Source: Pseudomonas japonica (GTDB taxonomy: Bacteria > Pseudomonadota > Gammaproteobacteria > Pseudomonadales > Pseudomonadaceae). Taken from it: a stretch of 64,000 nt of DNA. Both the position numbers and the translations under genes were made by a program. Of the stretch, positions 7,596 through 15,964 are shown piece by piece (position 1 is the first letter of the stretch; every line of letters starts with the position of its first letter). The stretch spans positions 490,927-554,926 of the forward strand of contig NZ_JAAMQU010000001.1 in NCBI RefSeq assembly GCF_013522925.1. The letters run 5' to 3'. Below the pieces are notes generated by a model. It saw only the letters and a list, made by a program, of their open reading frames with translations, searched no databases and was not told the DNA's origin.

Positions 7596-9644
7596 GTGAC
7601 CGAGACCAATCCGCTGCTCCAGCCCTACGACCTGCCGCCGTTTTCGGCGATTCTCCCTGAGCACGTGCAGCCGGCTATCGAGCGTATTCTCGCGGATAAC
7701 CGTGCCGCGGTCAGCGCGATCCTCGAGCACGAGGGCACTGCGCCTACCTGGGAAGGCCTGGTGCTGGCCCTTGATGAGCTCAACGACCGCCTCGGCGCGG
7801 CCTGGAGCCCGGTAAGCCACCTCAATGCCGTGTGCAACAGCCCCGAGCTGCGCCAGGCCTATGAAGCGTGCCTGCCCGCGCTTAGCGCCTACTCCACCGA
7901 ACTGGGCCAGAACCGTCAGCTGTTCGATGCCTTCCAGGCGTTGGCCAGCAGCCCCGAAAGCAAGCATTTCGATCTGGCGCAGAAAACCATTCTTGAGCAT
8001 TCGCTCCGGGACTTCCGCTTGTCCGGCATCGATCTGCCGCCTGAGCAACAGAAGCGCTATGCCGAAGTGCAGAGCAAGCTGTCCGAGCTGGGCAGCAAGT
8101 TCTCCAACCAGTTGCTCGACGCCACCCAAGCCTGGACCAAACACGTCACCGACGAGCGTACCCTGGCCGGCCTCACCGATTCGGCGCGCGCGCAAATGGC
8201 CGCAGCCGCTCAGGCCAAGGGCCTGGATGGCTGGCTGATCACGCTCGAATTCCCAAGCTATTACGCCGTGATGACCTACGCCGAAGACCGCGCATTGCGC
8301 GAAGAAGTGTATGTCGCTTACTGCACGCGAGCCTCCGAGCAGGGCCCGAATGCCGGCCAGAATGACAACGGCCCGGTAATGGAAGAAATCCTCGACCTGC
8401 GTCAGGAACTGGCGCACCTGCTGGGCTTCGCCAACTATGCAGAGCTGAGCCTGGCCACCAAGATGGCCGACTCCAGTGATCAGGTGCTGGGCTTCCTGCG
8501 TGACCTTGCCAAACGCAGCAAACCCTTTGCCGAGAAGGACCTGGCACAGCTCAAGGCTTACGCGGCCGAGCAGGGTTGCCCGGACCTGCAAAGCTGGGAC
8601 AGCGGTTACTACGGTGAGAAGCTGCGGGAACAGCGCTACAGCGTTTCTCAGGAAACCCTGCGCGCCTATTTCCCGGTGGATAAGGTGCTGAGCGGGTTGT
8701 TTGCGATCGTGCAACGCCTCTATGGCATCGAAATCAACGAGCAGAAGGGCTTCGACAGCTGGCATCCTGATGTGCGGCTGTTTGAAATCAAGGAGAATGG
8801 CGAGCACGTGGGCCGGTTCTTCTTCGACCTGTATGCCCGCGCCAACAAGCGGGGTGGTGCCTGGATGGACGGCGCCAAGGACCGTCGCCGCACCGCTCAA
8901 GGCAGCTTGCAGAGCCCCGTCGCCAACCTGGTGTGCAATTTCAACCCGGCGGCACCTGGCAAGCCAGCGCTGCTGACCCACGACGAAGTGACCACCCTCT
9001 TCCACGAGTTCGGCCATGGGCTGCATCATTTGCTCACCCGTATCGAGCACGCTGGCGTGTCGGGCATCAACGGCGTGGCCTGGGATGCCGTAGAGCTGCC
9101 AAGCCAGTTCATGGAAAACTGGTGCTGGGAACCGGAAGGCCTGGCGCTGATCTCCGGCCACTACCAAACCGATGAGCCATTGCCGCAAGACCTGCTGGAG
9201 AAGATGCTGGCCGCCAAGAACTTCCAGTCGGGCCTGATGATGGTTCGCCAGCTGGAATTCTCCCTCTTCGACTTCGAGTTGCACGCCACCCACGGCGACG
9301 GCCGTACGCCGCTGCAGGTGCTCGAGCAGATTCGCGATCAGGTATCGGTCATGCGCCCGCCGGCTTACAACCGCTTCCCTAACAGCTTCTCGCATATCTT
9401 CGCCGGCGGTTATGCGGCGGGTTATTACAGCTACAAGTGGGCGGAAGTACTGTCGGCCGATGCGTTCTCGCGCTTCGAGGAGGATGGTGTACTCAATCCG
9501 CAGACCGGCCGTGCCTTCCGCGAAGCCATCCTGGCCCGTGGTGGGTCGCAGGCGCCGCTCGTGTTGTTCGTGGACTTCCGCGGCCGTGAACCGTCCATTG
9601 ACGCGCTGCTGCGGCACAGCGGCCTGGTGGAAGAGGCAGCGTAA
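7596..9644 (+). CDS. prlC: Oligopeptidase A (M3 metallopeptidase)
   Basis: This zinc peptidase of about 682 residues degrades short peptides, including cleaved signal peptides, in the cytoplasm. The motif TTLFHEFGHGLHH carries the HExxH zinc ligands, and the distal Glu is in GVAWDAVELPSQFMENW. I chose the GTG at 7596 (product starts TETNPLLQPYDLPPF after the initiator) because AAGG at 7583-7586 sits at a good distance and homologues start there; an ATG at 7566 is upstream. The stop TAA overlaps the next gene's ATG (TAATG), so the two are coupled. Confidence 0.94.
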   Translation: MTETNPLLQPYDLPPFSAILPEHVQPAIERILADNRAAVSAILEHEGTAPTWEGLVLALDELNDRLGAAWSPVSHLNAVCNSPELRQAYEACLPALSAYSTELGQNRQLFDAFQALASSPESKHFDLAQKTILEHSLRDFRLSGIDLPPEQQKRYAEVQSKLSELGSKFSNQLLDATQAWTKHVTDERTLAGLTDSARAQMAAAAQAKGLDGWLITLEFPSYYAVMTYAEDRALREEVYVAYCTRASEQGPNAGQNDNGPVMEEILDLRQELAHLLGFANYAELSLATKMADSSDQVLGFLRDLAKRSKPFAEKDLAQLKAYAAEQGCPDLQSWDSGYYGEKLREQRYSVSQETLRAYFPVDKVLSGLFAIVQRLYGIEINEQKGFDSWHPDVRLFEIKENGEHVGRFFFDLYARANKRGGAWMDGAKDRRRTAQGSLQSPVANLVCNFNPAAPGKPALLTHDEVTTLFHEFGHGLHHLLTRIEHAGVSGINGVAWDAVELPSQFMENWCWEPEGLALISGHYQTDEPLPQDLLEKMLAAKNFQSGLMMVRQLEFSLFDFELHATHGDGRTPLQVLEQIRDQVSVMRPPAYNRFPNSFSHIFAGGYAAGYYSYKWAEVLSADAFSRFEEDGVLNPQTGRAFREAILARGGSQAPLVLFVDFRGREPSIDALLRHSGLVEEAA

Positions 9645-9916
9645 TGGAGGCGGTAGTGACCAAGACCAAAAAGCGCTTCATCGCCGGGGCGGTATGCCCG
9701 GCATGCAGCGAGATGGACAAACTCATGATGTGGAACGAAGACGACGTTCCGCACCGCGAATGTGTGGCCTGTGGCTACTCCGACACGCTGAATGCGCAGG
9801 GGCAGTCCATCCCGCGAGAGCTCGGTACCCGGGTGAACCAGGCAGAGCCCAAGCCTGCAAAACCCAAAGTGCAGACCGTGCAGTTCTTCCCCAACCCCAA
9901 GCTCAAGAAGCCCTGA
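9644..9916 (+). CDS. YheV-like putative zinc-ribbon protein
   Basis: This 90-residue protein has two CxxC pairs (CPAC near residue 18 and CVAC near residue 41) that should bind one zinc ion. The segment TKTKKRFIAGAVCPACSEMDK is typical of the YheV family. The C-terminus is Lys/Pro-rich and basic. The ATG overlaps the prlC stop; a GTG 12 bases later would also fit. In many gamma-proteobacteria yheV sits next to prlC, which supports the call. Function unknown. Confidence 0.87.
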   Translation: MEAVVTKTKKRFIAGAVCPACSEMDKLMMWNEDDVPHRECVACGYSDTLNAQGQSIPRELGTRVNQAEPKPAKPKVQTVQFFPNPKLKKP

Positions 9917-9970
9917 GCCAAGGGCCGTCGCGGGTCGCTTCCACGGCGTGCTGCTACGGGGGGCGACTTA

Positions 9971-10684
9971 TCACGGCCCCGCATGAAACCGCTCCATGCT
10001 GTTGCTCAAGTGCAGCAGCATGGCAGCGCGGGCGGCGTCGGCGTCCTGCCGGCGAATAGCTTGATAAATAGCTTCGTGCTCGGCTTGAGCCATCTTTCCC
10101 AACTGGCTGAAATCTTCGCTACCGCGCTCCTGTGCATTGAGCTGAGTGCGTGGGATCAATGAAGCACCAAGGTGCATCAGCATGTCGGGAAAGCAGTTAT
10201 TGCCCGTGGCCTGGGCGATAAGCAGATGGAAACGCCGGTCGGCTTCCACACAGCTATCGTTGTTCGCCAGCAGCCGCCCGTAGTCATCCAGTGCCACGCG
10301 CATCTGCGCCAGCTGTGCATCCGTACGGCGCCGGGCGGCCAGCGATGCCGCCTGGGTTTCCAGGCCCATGCGAAGCTCCAGCACGCTGCGCACATTGGTC
10401 AGCGTGTCGACGTTAAGCCGAAGCCCCGCGTGCGCCCGCCGCTCCAGCACAAACGTGCCCACGCCATGGCGGGTTTCCACCAAGCCCGCGGCCTGAAGTT
10501 TTGATAGAGCCTCGCGTACTACGGTGCGGCTCACCCCGTGCTCGCTGACAATGGCCGTTTCGGAGGGCAGTTTCTGCCCGGTGGCGAATTCGCCCTGCAA
10601 GATGCGTTGGGTCAGTTCGTTGACCAGATCATGGGCCAGGTTGGGCGTGCGGCGTCGTACCTGAGGTTCGCTGTCCGGGGCCAT
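9971..10684 (-). CDS. FadR-subfamily GntR regulator, probable glucarate regulator
   Basis: This 237-residue regulator has a GntR-type winged helix (about residues 18-80: KLPSETAIVSEHGVSRTVVREAL and GVGTFVLE). The all-helical FCD effector domain has Asp/His metal-binding positions (DRRFHLLIAQATGN, HEAIYQAI). It is divergent from the MFS transporter and glucarate dehydratase genes, so it probably senses glucarate or a breakdown product and controls them; this is inference from context. The start is the ATG at 10684. Matching palindromic sites lie in the shared region (10743-10753, 10840-10850). Confidence 0.85.
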   Translation of the reverse strand: MAPDSEPQVRRRTPNLAHDLVNELTQRILQGEFATGQKLPSETAIVSEHGVSRTVVREALSKLQAAGLVETRHGVGTFVLERRAHAGLRLNVDTLTNVRSVLELRMGLETQAASLAARRRTDAQLAQMRVALDDYGRLLANNDSCVEADRRFHLLIAQATGNNCFPDMLMHLGASLIPRTQLNAQERGSEDFSQLGKMAQAEHEAIYQAIRRQDADAARAAMLLHLSNSMERFHAGP

Positions 10685-10742
10685 AGTGCGTGTCCTGGAG
10701 AAATGGCAGTCATAGTACCACTGGCGCCGCAGAACGTTGACC

Positions 10743-10753
10743 TTGTATGACAA
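10743..10753. promoter_or_regulatory. Candidate FadR/GntR operator, perfect palindrome
   Basis: TTGTATGACAA is a perfect TTGT-N3-ACAA palindrome, the shape bound by FadR-type GntR proteins (xTxGTxxxACxAx). It lies 59 bases upstream of the regulator's ATG and suggests autoregulation. The half site TTGTATGA recurs at 10840. Confidence 0.6.
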
Positions 10754-10819
10754 CACTCCAATATCGGGCTGTTACCGCGATACTGCTTCAGAAATAACCC
10801 CTTAATTGCTGAGCGGGCG

Positions 10820-10850
10820 TTGTTCGGCTGGATTTGCAGTTGTATGATGT
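10820..10850 (+). promoter_or_regulatory. Candidate glucarate operon promoter with overlapping operator
   Basis: TTGTTC (10820-10825) and TATGAT (10843-10848) are spaced by 17 bases, a good sigma-70 promoter directed at the transporter gene. The sequence TTGTATGATGT (10840-10850), which repeats the half site of the palindrome at 10743, covers the -10 element. A repressor bound there would block RNA polymerase. The leader would be about 88 bases. Confidence 0.6.
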
Positions 10851-10916
10851 CTGGCAGCGAGTCACCGCCACGAGGTCGACACCGCGCTTTCAGGCGCACC
10901 GCGCCTTTCCCCGCAT

Positions 10917-10924
10917 AAAAATAA
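10917..10924 (+). promoter_or_regulatory. Possible Hfq/Crc catabolite-repression motif before the glucarate transporter
   Basis: AAAAATAA fits the AAnAAnAA pattern bound by Hfq with Crc in Pseudomonas and sits just upstream of the GGAG ribosome site (10931-10934). It would let preferred carbon sources repress translation. The motif is short, so a chance match is possible. Confidence 0.4.
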
Positions 10925-10942
10925 ACAGTGGGAGTATCGAAT

Positions 10943-12298
10943 GTGAGCAATCCAAGCCTGGTCGCCGGTGGCGACGTGAATCCAGTGCTGGCGCGCGCCG
11001 TTGCGAAGGTAAAACAGCGGGTGCTGCCGTTGTTCGTCATCATGTTCATCGTCAATTACATTGACCGCGTGAACATCGGCTTCGTGCGTACCCATCTCGA
11101 GCATGACCTTGGCATCGGTGCCGCTGCCTACGGCTTCGGCGCGGGGCTGTTCTTCATTGGTTATGCGCTGTTCGAAGTGCCGTCCAACATGCTGCTTCAG
11201 CGCGTAGGCGCCCGGGTATGGCTTACCCGCATCATGTTCACCTGGGGCATCGTCGCCACGATGATGGCGTTCATCCAGACCGAAACCCATTTCTATATCC
11301 TTCGCTTCCTGCTCGGCATTGCCGAGGCCGGGTTCTTCCCTGGGGTGATCTATTACTTCACTCGCTGGTTGCCTGGCGTGGAGCGCGGCAAAGCCATCGC
11401 CATCTTCCTCAGCGGTTCGGCACTCGCTTCGTTGATCTCCGGCCCGCTGTCCGGTGCGTTGCTCGGGATCGAGGGCCTGAACATGCACGGCTGGCAATGG
11501 ATGTTCCTGATCGAAGGGTTGGCGTCGGTGTGCCTGTGCTTCGTGGTGTGGTTCTGGCTGGATTCCAAGCCGCACGATGCCAAGTGGTTGGCCGCAGAGG
11601 AACAGGATGCGCTGGTAAACGCCATCGAGCAGGAACAGCGTGAGCGCGAGGCCATGACCACGGTCAAGCCGACCGTAGGCCAGCTATTGAAAGATGGCCA
11701 GATCCTGCTGTTCTGCGCGCTGTACTTCTGCATCCAGCTGACGATCTATGCGGCAACCTTCTGGTTGCCCAGCATCATCAAGAAAATGGGGGACCTCACC
11801 GATTTCCAGGTAGGCCTGTTCAACTCCATTCCATGGTTGATTTCGATCATCGCCATGTATGGCTTCGCGGCCGCGTCGGGCAAGTGGAAGTTCCAGCAGG
11901 CCTGGGTCGCTTGCGCACTGTTGATTGCCGCACTGGGCATGTTCCTGTCCACCACCGGTGGGCCGATCTTTGCCTTCGTGGCGGTGTGCTTCGCCGCAAT
12001 CGGCTTCAAGTCGGCGTCCTCGTTGTTCTGGCCAATCCCGCAGGCCTACCTCGATGCCCGGATCGCCGCCGCGGTCATTGCCCTGATCAACTCGCTGGGC
12101 AACCTTGGCGGGTTCTTCGCCCCTGCGACCTTCGGCTTTCTCGAACAGCAAACCGGCTCGATCGTAGGGGGCCTGTATGGTTTGGCCGGCACGTCGATCC
12201 TTGCCGCCATTCTGGTGTTCTTCGCCAAGACACGGCCCAACAGCCAGGATGCCCTGCCCCATGAGCCTGCCGGCCCCGCGCTTGGCAAGACCCACTGA
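10943..12298 (+). CDS. gudP: MFS transporter for D-glucarate/galactarate
   Basis: A 451-residue, 12-helix transporter of the anion:cation symporter (phthalate permease) group of the major facilitator superfamily. Helix 1 holds [13 protein letters not shown] and the loop after helix 4 holds [21 protein letters not shown] (written here as the typical [14 protein letters not shown] block). Uptake of glucarate is inferred from the glucarate dehydratase gene directly downstream. The start is GTG 10943, with GGAG at 10931-10934; the ATG at 10941 is out of frame. The next gene starts 28 bases after the stop, indicating one operon. Confidence 0.85.
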   Translation: MSNPSLVAGGDVNPVLARAVAKVKQRVLPLFVIMFIVNYIDRVNIGFVRTHLEHDLGIGAAAYGFGAGLFFIGYALFEVPSNMLLQRVGARVWLTRIMFTWGIVATMMAFIQTETHFYILRFLLGIAEAGFFPGVIYYFTRWLPGVERGKAIAIFLSGSALASLISGPLSGALLGIEGLNMHGWQWMFLIEGLASVCLCFVVWFWLDSKPHDAKWLAAEEQDALVNAIEQEQREREAMTTVKPTVGQLLKDGQILLFCALYFCIQLTIYAATFWLPSIIKKMGDLTDFQVGLFNSIPWLISIIAMYGFAAASGKWKFQQAWVACALLIAALGMFLSTTGGPIFAFVAVCFAAIGFKSASSLFWPIPQAYLDARIAAAVIALINSLGNLGGFFAPATFGFLEQQTGSIVGGLYGLAGTSILAAILVFFAKTRPNSQDALPHEPAGPALGKTH

Positions 12299-12326
12299 GC
12301 CTCACGAACCCGACAAGGACATGACC

Positions 12327-13673
12327 ATGAACGATTTTTCCCGCGTAGCCGGCCAAGCCCCCATCGTGACCGAGTTGCAGGTAATCCCGGTGGCTGGGCA
12401 CGACAGCATGCTGCTTAACCTCAGCGGCGCCCACGGGCCCTTCTTTACCCGCAATATCGTGATTCTCAAGGACAACGCCGGGCACGTTGGCGTTGGTGAA
12501 GTGCCCGGCGGCGAGCGCATCCGTGAAACCCTCGAGGATGCCCGCAGCCTGGTCGTAGGCCAGCCTATCGGTAACTATCAGCAGATTCTCAACCGCATGC
12601 GCGAGGCCTTTGCCGCTCGAGACAGCGCCGGCCGTGGCCTGCAAACGTTCGACCTGCGCATTACCATCCATGCCGTCACCGCCATAGAAGCCGCGCTCCT
12701 GGACCTGCTGGGCCAGTTTCTCGAAGTACCGGTCGCCGCACTGTTGGGCGAGGGCCAGCAGCGCGATGCCGTGAAGATGCTGGGGTACCTCTTCTATATC
12801 GGTGACCGCAACCAGACCGATCTGGGCTACCGCACCGAAACCGAAGGCGATGACTGGTTCCGCCTGCGCAACGAGAAAGCCCTTACGCCGCAAGCGGTGG
12901 TACGCCTGGCCGAAGCGGCAAAGGCGCGGTATGGCTTCAACGACTTCAAGCTCAAAGGCGGTGTGCTGCACGGTGAAGAAGAGATCGAGGCGGTAACGGC
13001 GCTGGCCGAGCGCTTCCCGGACGCGCGCATTACGCTGGACCCTAACGGCGCCTGGTCACTCAAGGAAGCTATTCGCCTGTGCCGGGACCAGCACCATGTG
13101 CTGGCCTACGCTGAAGACCCCTGCGGCGCGGAGGACGGGTATTCCGGCCGCGAGGTGATGGCTGAATTCCGCCGGGCGACCGGCCTGCCGACCGCCACCA
13201 ACATGATCGCCACCGACTGGCGGCAGATGGGCCATGCAATCCAGTCCCAGGCGGTGGATATTCCCTTGGCAGACCCGCATTTCTGGACGATGCAGGGCTC
13301 TGTGCGAGTCGCTCAGATGTGTAACGACTGGGGGCTGACCTGGGGTTCGCATTCCAACAACCACTTCGACATCTCTCTCGCGATGTTCACGCAGGTTGCC
13401 GCTGCGGCGCCGGGCGATATCACTGCTATCGACACGCACTGGATCTGGCAGGATGGCCAACGCCTGACCCGCGAACCTCTGCAGATCATTGACGGCCACG
13501 TGCAGGTCCCGAAAAAGCCGGGGCTTGGGGTCGACATCGACATGGATGCCGTGGCGCATGCCCATGAGCTGTACAAAGGCATGGGCCTTGGCGCGCGCGA
13601 CGACGCGGTTGCCATGCAGTTCCTCATTCCGAACTGGCGCTTCGACAACAAGCGGCCATGCCTGGTGCGGTAA
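12327..13673 (+). CDS. gudD: Glucarate dehydratase
   Basis: This enolase-superfamily enzyme of about 448 residues dehydrates D-glucarate to 5-keto-4-deoxy-D-glucarate, the first step of glucarate breakdown. It shows the KxK base (FNDFKLKGG), the metal ligand in LDPNGAW, the second ligand region [12 protein letters not shown], and the catalytic His in [12 protein letters not shown] prefer ATG 12327 because AAGGA (12315-12319) is 8-9 bases before it; ATG 12321 is also in frame. Genes for later steps of the pathway are not in the window. Confidence 0.92.
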   Translation: MNDFSRVAGQAPIVTELQVIPVAGHDSMLLNLSGAHGPFFTRNIVILKDNAGHVGVGEVPGGERIRETLEDARSLVVGQPIGNYQQILNRMREAFAARDSAGRGLQTFDLRITIHAVTAIEAALLDLLGQFLEVPVAALLGEGQQRDAVKMLGYLFYIGDRNQTDLGYRTETEGDDWFRLRNEKALTPQAVVRLAEAAKARYGFNDFKLKGGVLHGEEEIEAVTALAERFPDARITLDPNGAWSLKEAIRLCRDQHHVLAYAEDPCGAEDGYSGREVMAEFRRATGLPTATNMIATDWRQMGHAIQSQAVDIPLADPHFWTMQGSVRVAQMCNDWGLTWGSHSNNHFDISLAMFTQVAAAAPGDITAIDTHWIWQDGQRLTREPLQIIDGHVQVPKKPGLGVDIDMDAVAHAHELYKGMGLGARDDAVAMQFLIPNWRFDNKRPCLVR

Positions 13674-13712
13674 CCGACGAGGGGCAAGCGTGACCTTGGC
13701 GGGGCGTTTATA

Positions 13713-13728
13713 CTGTATCCATATACAG
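13713..13728 (+). promoter_or_regulatory. LexA (SOS) box
   Basis: CTGTATCCATATACAG has the canonical CTG-N10-CAG form with the AT-rich TATNNATATA core. It sits 14 bases before the ATG of the radical SAM gene, where LexA binding would block transcription. The P. aeruginosa orthologue PA0069 is a known LexA target. Confidence 0.88.
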
Positions 13729-13742
13729 CATAGGGGCCCCGC

Positions 13743-14801
13743 ATGTTACCCAGAGCGCCGCAGCGTGGCCGTGGCACGGTCAGCAATCCGGATAACCGTT
13801 TTCATGGCCGCCAATCCGTGGCCGAGGACGACGGCTGGTATCAAGAGGTACCGGCCACCGTTCACACCGAGGTACGGATCGAGCATGCCAAAAGCATCAT
13901 CGCCCGCAACACCTCGCCAGACATACCCTTCGACCGCTCTATCAACCCTTACCGGGGTTGTGAGCATGGGTGTATCTACTGCTTCGCCCGCCCTACCCAT
14001 GCCTATTGGGACATGTCGCCGGGCCTGGATTTTGAAACCCGCCTGATCGCCAAGACCAACGCCGCCGAGCGGCTGGAAGAAGCCTTGAGCAAGCCAGGCT
14101 ACCGGTGTGCGCCAATAGCCCTGGACGCCAATACCGACCCCTACCAGCCTATCGAGCAGCAATACCGGATCACCCGGCAATTGCTGGAAACCCTGCTTCG
14201 TTATCGGCACCCAGTCACCATCACCACAAAGGGGGCGATGGTGCTGCGCGACCTTGACCTGCTTCAGGAAATGGCCGCGTTGCGGTTGGTAAGGGTGATG
14301 GTCAGCCTCACTACGCTCGACGATGAGCTCAAGCGAACCCTGGAGCCCCGTGCCGCCTCTGGTGGCGCGCGTTTGCGCGCGATCCGGGTGTTGGCGCAAG
14401 CCGGGGTGCCAGTGGGGGCCATCTGTGCGCCTATCATCCCGATGATCAACGACCATGAATTGGAAGCGATGATCCAGGCCGCAGCCGAGGCGGGTGCGCG
14501 CAGTGCCCACTACGTGCTGCTGCGGCTTCCGCTGGAAGTCGCGCCACTGTTCGAGGAATGGCTGGGTGTTCATTATCCGCAACGCGCGGCCCATGTATTG
14601 AGCCTCATCCGCCAGAGCCGGGGCGGTGAGCTGTATAACTCGCGGTTTGGCGCACGGATGAAAGGCGAAGGCGTGTTTGCCCAGCTTATCGCCCGGCGTT
14701 TCGCTGCCGCGGTCAAGAAGGCGGGCTTGGGCCACCGGGAAGATCAACCGTTGGATTGCTCGTTGTTCTGCCCGCCCGGGCGGCAGCTGGCCTTATTGTG
14801 A
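13743..14801 (+). CDS. PA0069-family radical SAM protein, SOS-controlled
   Basis: This 352-residue protein has the radical SAM cluster motif CX3CX2C in YRGCEHGCIYCFARPTH (about residues 73-89), and the segments TDPYQPIE and VTITTKGAMVLRDLDLL typical of the SplB-like subgroup. It is related in sequence to spore photoproduct lyase, but the substrate is unknown. A LexA box immediately upstream places it in the DNA-damage response. The start is the ATG at 13743. It follows the glucarate operon by 69 bases but has its own control region. Confidence 0.88.
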   Translation: MLPRAPQRGRGTVSNPDNRFHGRQSVAEDDGWYQEVPATVHTEVRIEHAKSIIARNTSPDIPFDRSINPYRGCEHGCIYCFARPTHAYWDMSPGLDFETRLIAKTNAAERLEEALSKPGYRCAPIALDANTDPYQPIEQQYRITRQLLETLLRYRHPVTITTKGAMVLRDLDLLQEMAALRLVRVMVSLTTLDDELKRTLEPRAASGGARLRAIRVLAQAGVPVGAICAPIIPMINDHELEAMIQAAAEAGARSAHYVLLRLPLEVAPLFEEWLGVHYPQRAAHVLSLIRQSRGGELYNSRFGARMKGEGVFAQLIARRFAAAVKKAGLGHREDQPLDCSLFCPPGRQLALL

Positions 14802-14841
14802 TAAGCCACAGCGTTTAATATATAAAGCGGGAAAGCAAACT

Positions 14842-14866
14842 GCCACTAATTAACTTCACTAGTGGC
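14842..14866. repeat. Inverted repeat in AT-rich gap before carbonic anhydrase gene
   Basis: GCCACTA (14842-14848) and TAGTGGC (14860-14866) form a perfect 7-bp inverted repeat around an 11-base AT-rich spacer, with no U-tract after it. The surrounding 247-base gap is much more AT-rich than its neighbours. It could be an operator; no known factor is recognised. Confidence 0.4.
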
Positions 14867-14992
14867 ATTGCGCCGCTTGTCACCCTGAACAAAGCGCCCA
14901 TGAACTTCAGCTTTAATTAAGAAACTCGACCTAATATCAGATTTGTCTTATCCGGTCACAGTTTCTGTAATACGGAATTTTAAGCTTTCGGT

Positions 14993-15031
14993 GTAGGATT
15001 TTTCTCCCGACCTGAGTGGGACTTTTCCTAC
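14993..15031 (+). promoter_or_regulatory. Two-tier hairpin in the leader of the carbonic anhydrase gene
   Basis: GTAGGA (14993-14998) pairs with TCCTAC (15026-15031), and inside it TCCC (about 15005-15008) pairs with GGGA (about 15018-15021). The structure ends 6 bases before the ribosome site AGAGGA (15037-15042), so it could affect translation or mRNA stability. It is not a terminator, as no U-run follows. Role unknown. Confidence 0.4.
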
Positions 15032-15048
15032 CATCAAGAGGATGCAGC

Positions 15049-15768
15049 ATGGACCCGAAGGATCAACCGTTACCCGACCCCTCCACAGTGGCCGAAAGCG
15101 CGGAGCAAGCGCTGCAACATATTGTCGACGGTTTCCGGCATTTCCATCAGGAGGTCTTCCCTGAACAGCAAGCGCTGTTCAAGAAGCTGGCCACCGCGCA
15201 GAAGCCACGCGCAATGTTCATTACCTGTGCCGATTCGCGCATCGTGCCGGAGCTGATCACCAATAGCTCGCCTGGCGACTTGTTTGTAACCCGCAACGTA
15301 GGCAACGTAGTGCCCCCTTACGGGCAAATGAACGGAGGCGTTTCCACCGCGCTTGAATACGCCGTAATGGCGCTTGGCGTGCAGCACGTGATCATTTGCG
15401 GCCACTCGGACTGCGGCGCGATGCGTGCGGTGCTGAACCCGGACAGCCTCGAGAAGATGCCGACCGTGAAGGCCTGGCTGCGCCACGCCGAAGTCGCAAA
15501 GACCGTGGTGCACGAAAACTGCCATTGCGCGACTGAAGCCGAAACCATGGCCGTACTCACCGAAGAAAACGTGATCGCCCAGCTTCAACACCTGCGTACC
15601 CACCCCTCTGTCGCGGCCCGTATTGCCAGCGGCCATCTGTTTATCCACGGGTGGGTGTACAACATCGAAACCAGCGAAATCAAAGCGTACGACGCAGAGC
15701 GAGATTGCTTCCTGCCTCTGGATGGTCCTCATCCAACTCCAAGCGCAACACCGAAAGGCCGTTTCTAG
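15049..15768 (+). CDS. Beta-class carbonic anhydrase
   Basis: A 239-residue enzyme interconverting CO2 and bicarbonate. The zinc ligands are the Cys and Asp pair in ITCADSRIVPE and the His-x2-Cys in ICGHSDCGAMRAV; TRNVGNVVPPY is also diagnostic. I chose ATG 15049 (MDPKDQPLPDP) behind AGAGGA rather than the upstream in-frame start at 15016. A SulP-family anion transporter follows at 15965, the same pairing as PA0102-PA0103, suggesting joint handling of bicarbonate or another anion. Confidence 0.92.
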   Translation: MDPKDQPLPDPSTVAESAEQALQHIVDGFRHFHQEVFPEQQALFKKLATAQKPRAMFITCADSRIVPELITNSSPGDLFVTRNVGNVVPPYGQMNGGVSTALEYAVMALGVQHVIICGHSDCGAMRAVLNPDSLEKMPTVKAWLRHAEVAKTVVHENCHCATEAETMAVLTEENVIAQLQHLRTHPSVAARIASGHLFIHGWVYNIETSEIKAYDAERDCFLPLDGPHPTPSATPKGRF

Positions 15769-15964
15769 AAGCGGTTCAATTGTCATAGGCCATGGGAACT
15801 ACGCCCGGCGTGGTTCAGGCCGTTTCCGTTTAATAAGAACAATCAACGAACGGGTCAACTTGCGTAGCGTCTGGGTGCCCGGCAGTTGCCGCGTGCCCGG
15901 AACAATGCCGGTATGCCTGGTGTAACGGTGCGGCCGCGGCCTGAAGTAACTTCAGGAGAGCGAC

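Noticed and set aside
7554..9617. 687-codon open frame on the minus strand opposite prlC
   Set aside because: It mirrors prlC codon structure, has no recognisable domain and arises from GC-rich codon bias; the opposite strand has a full catalytic peptidase.
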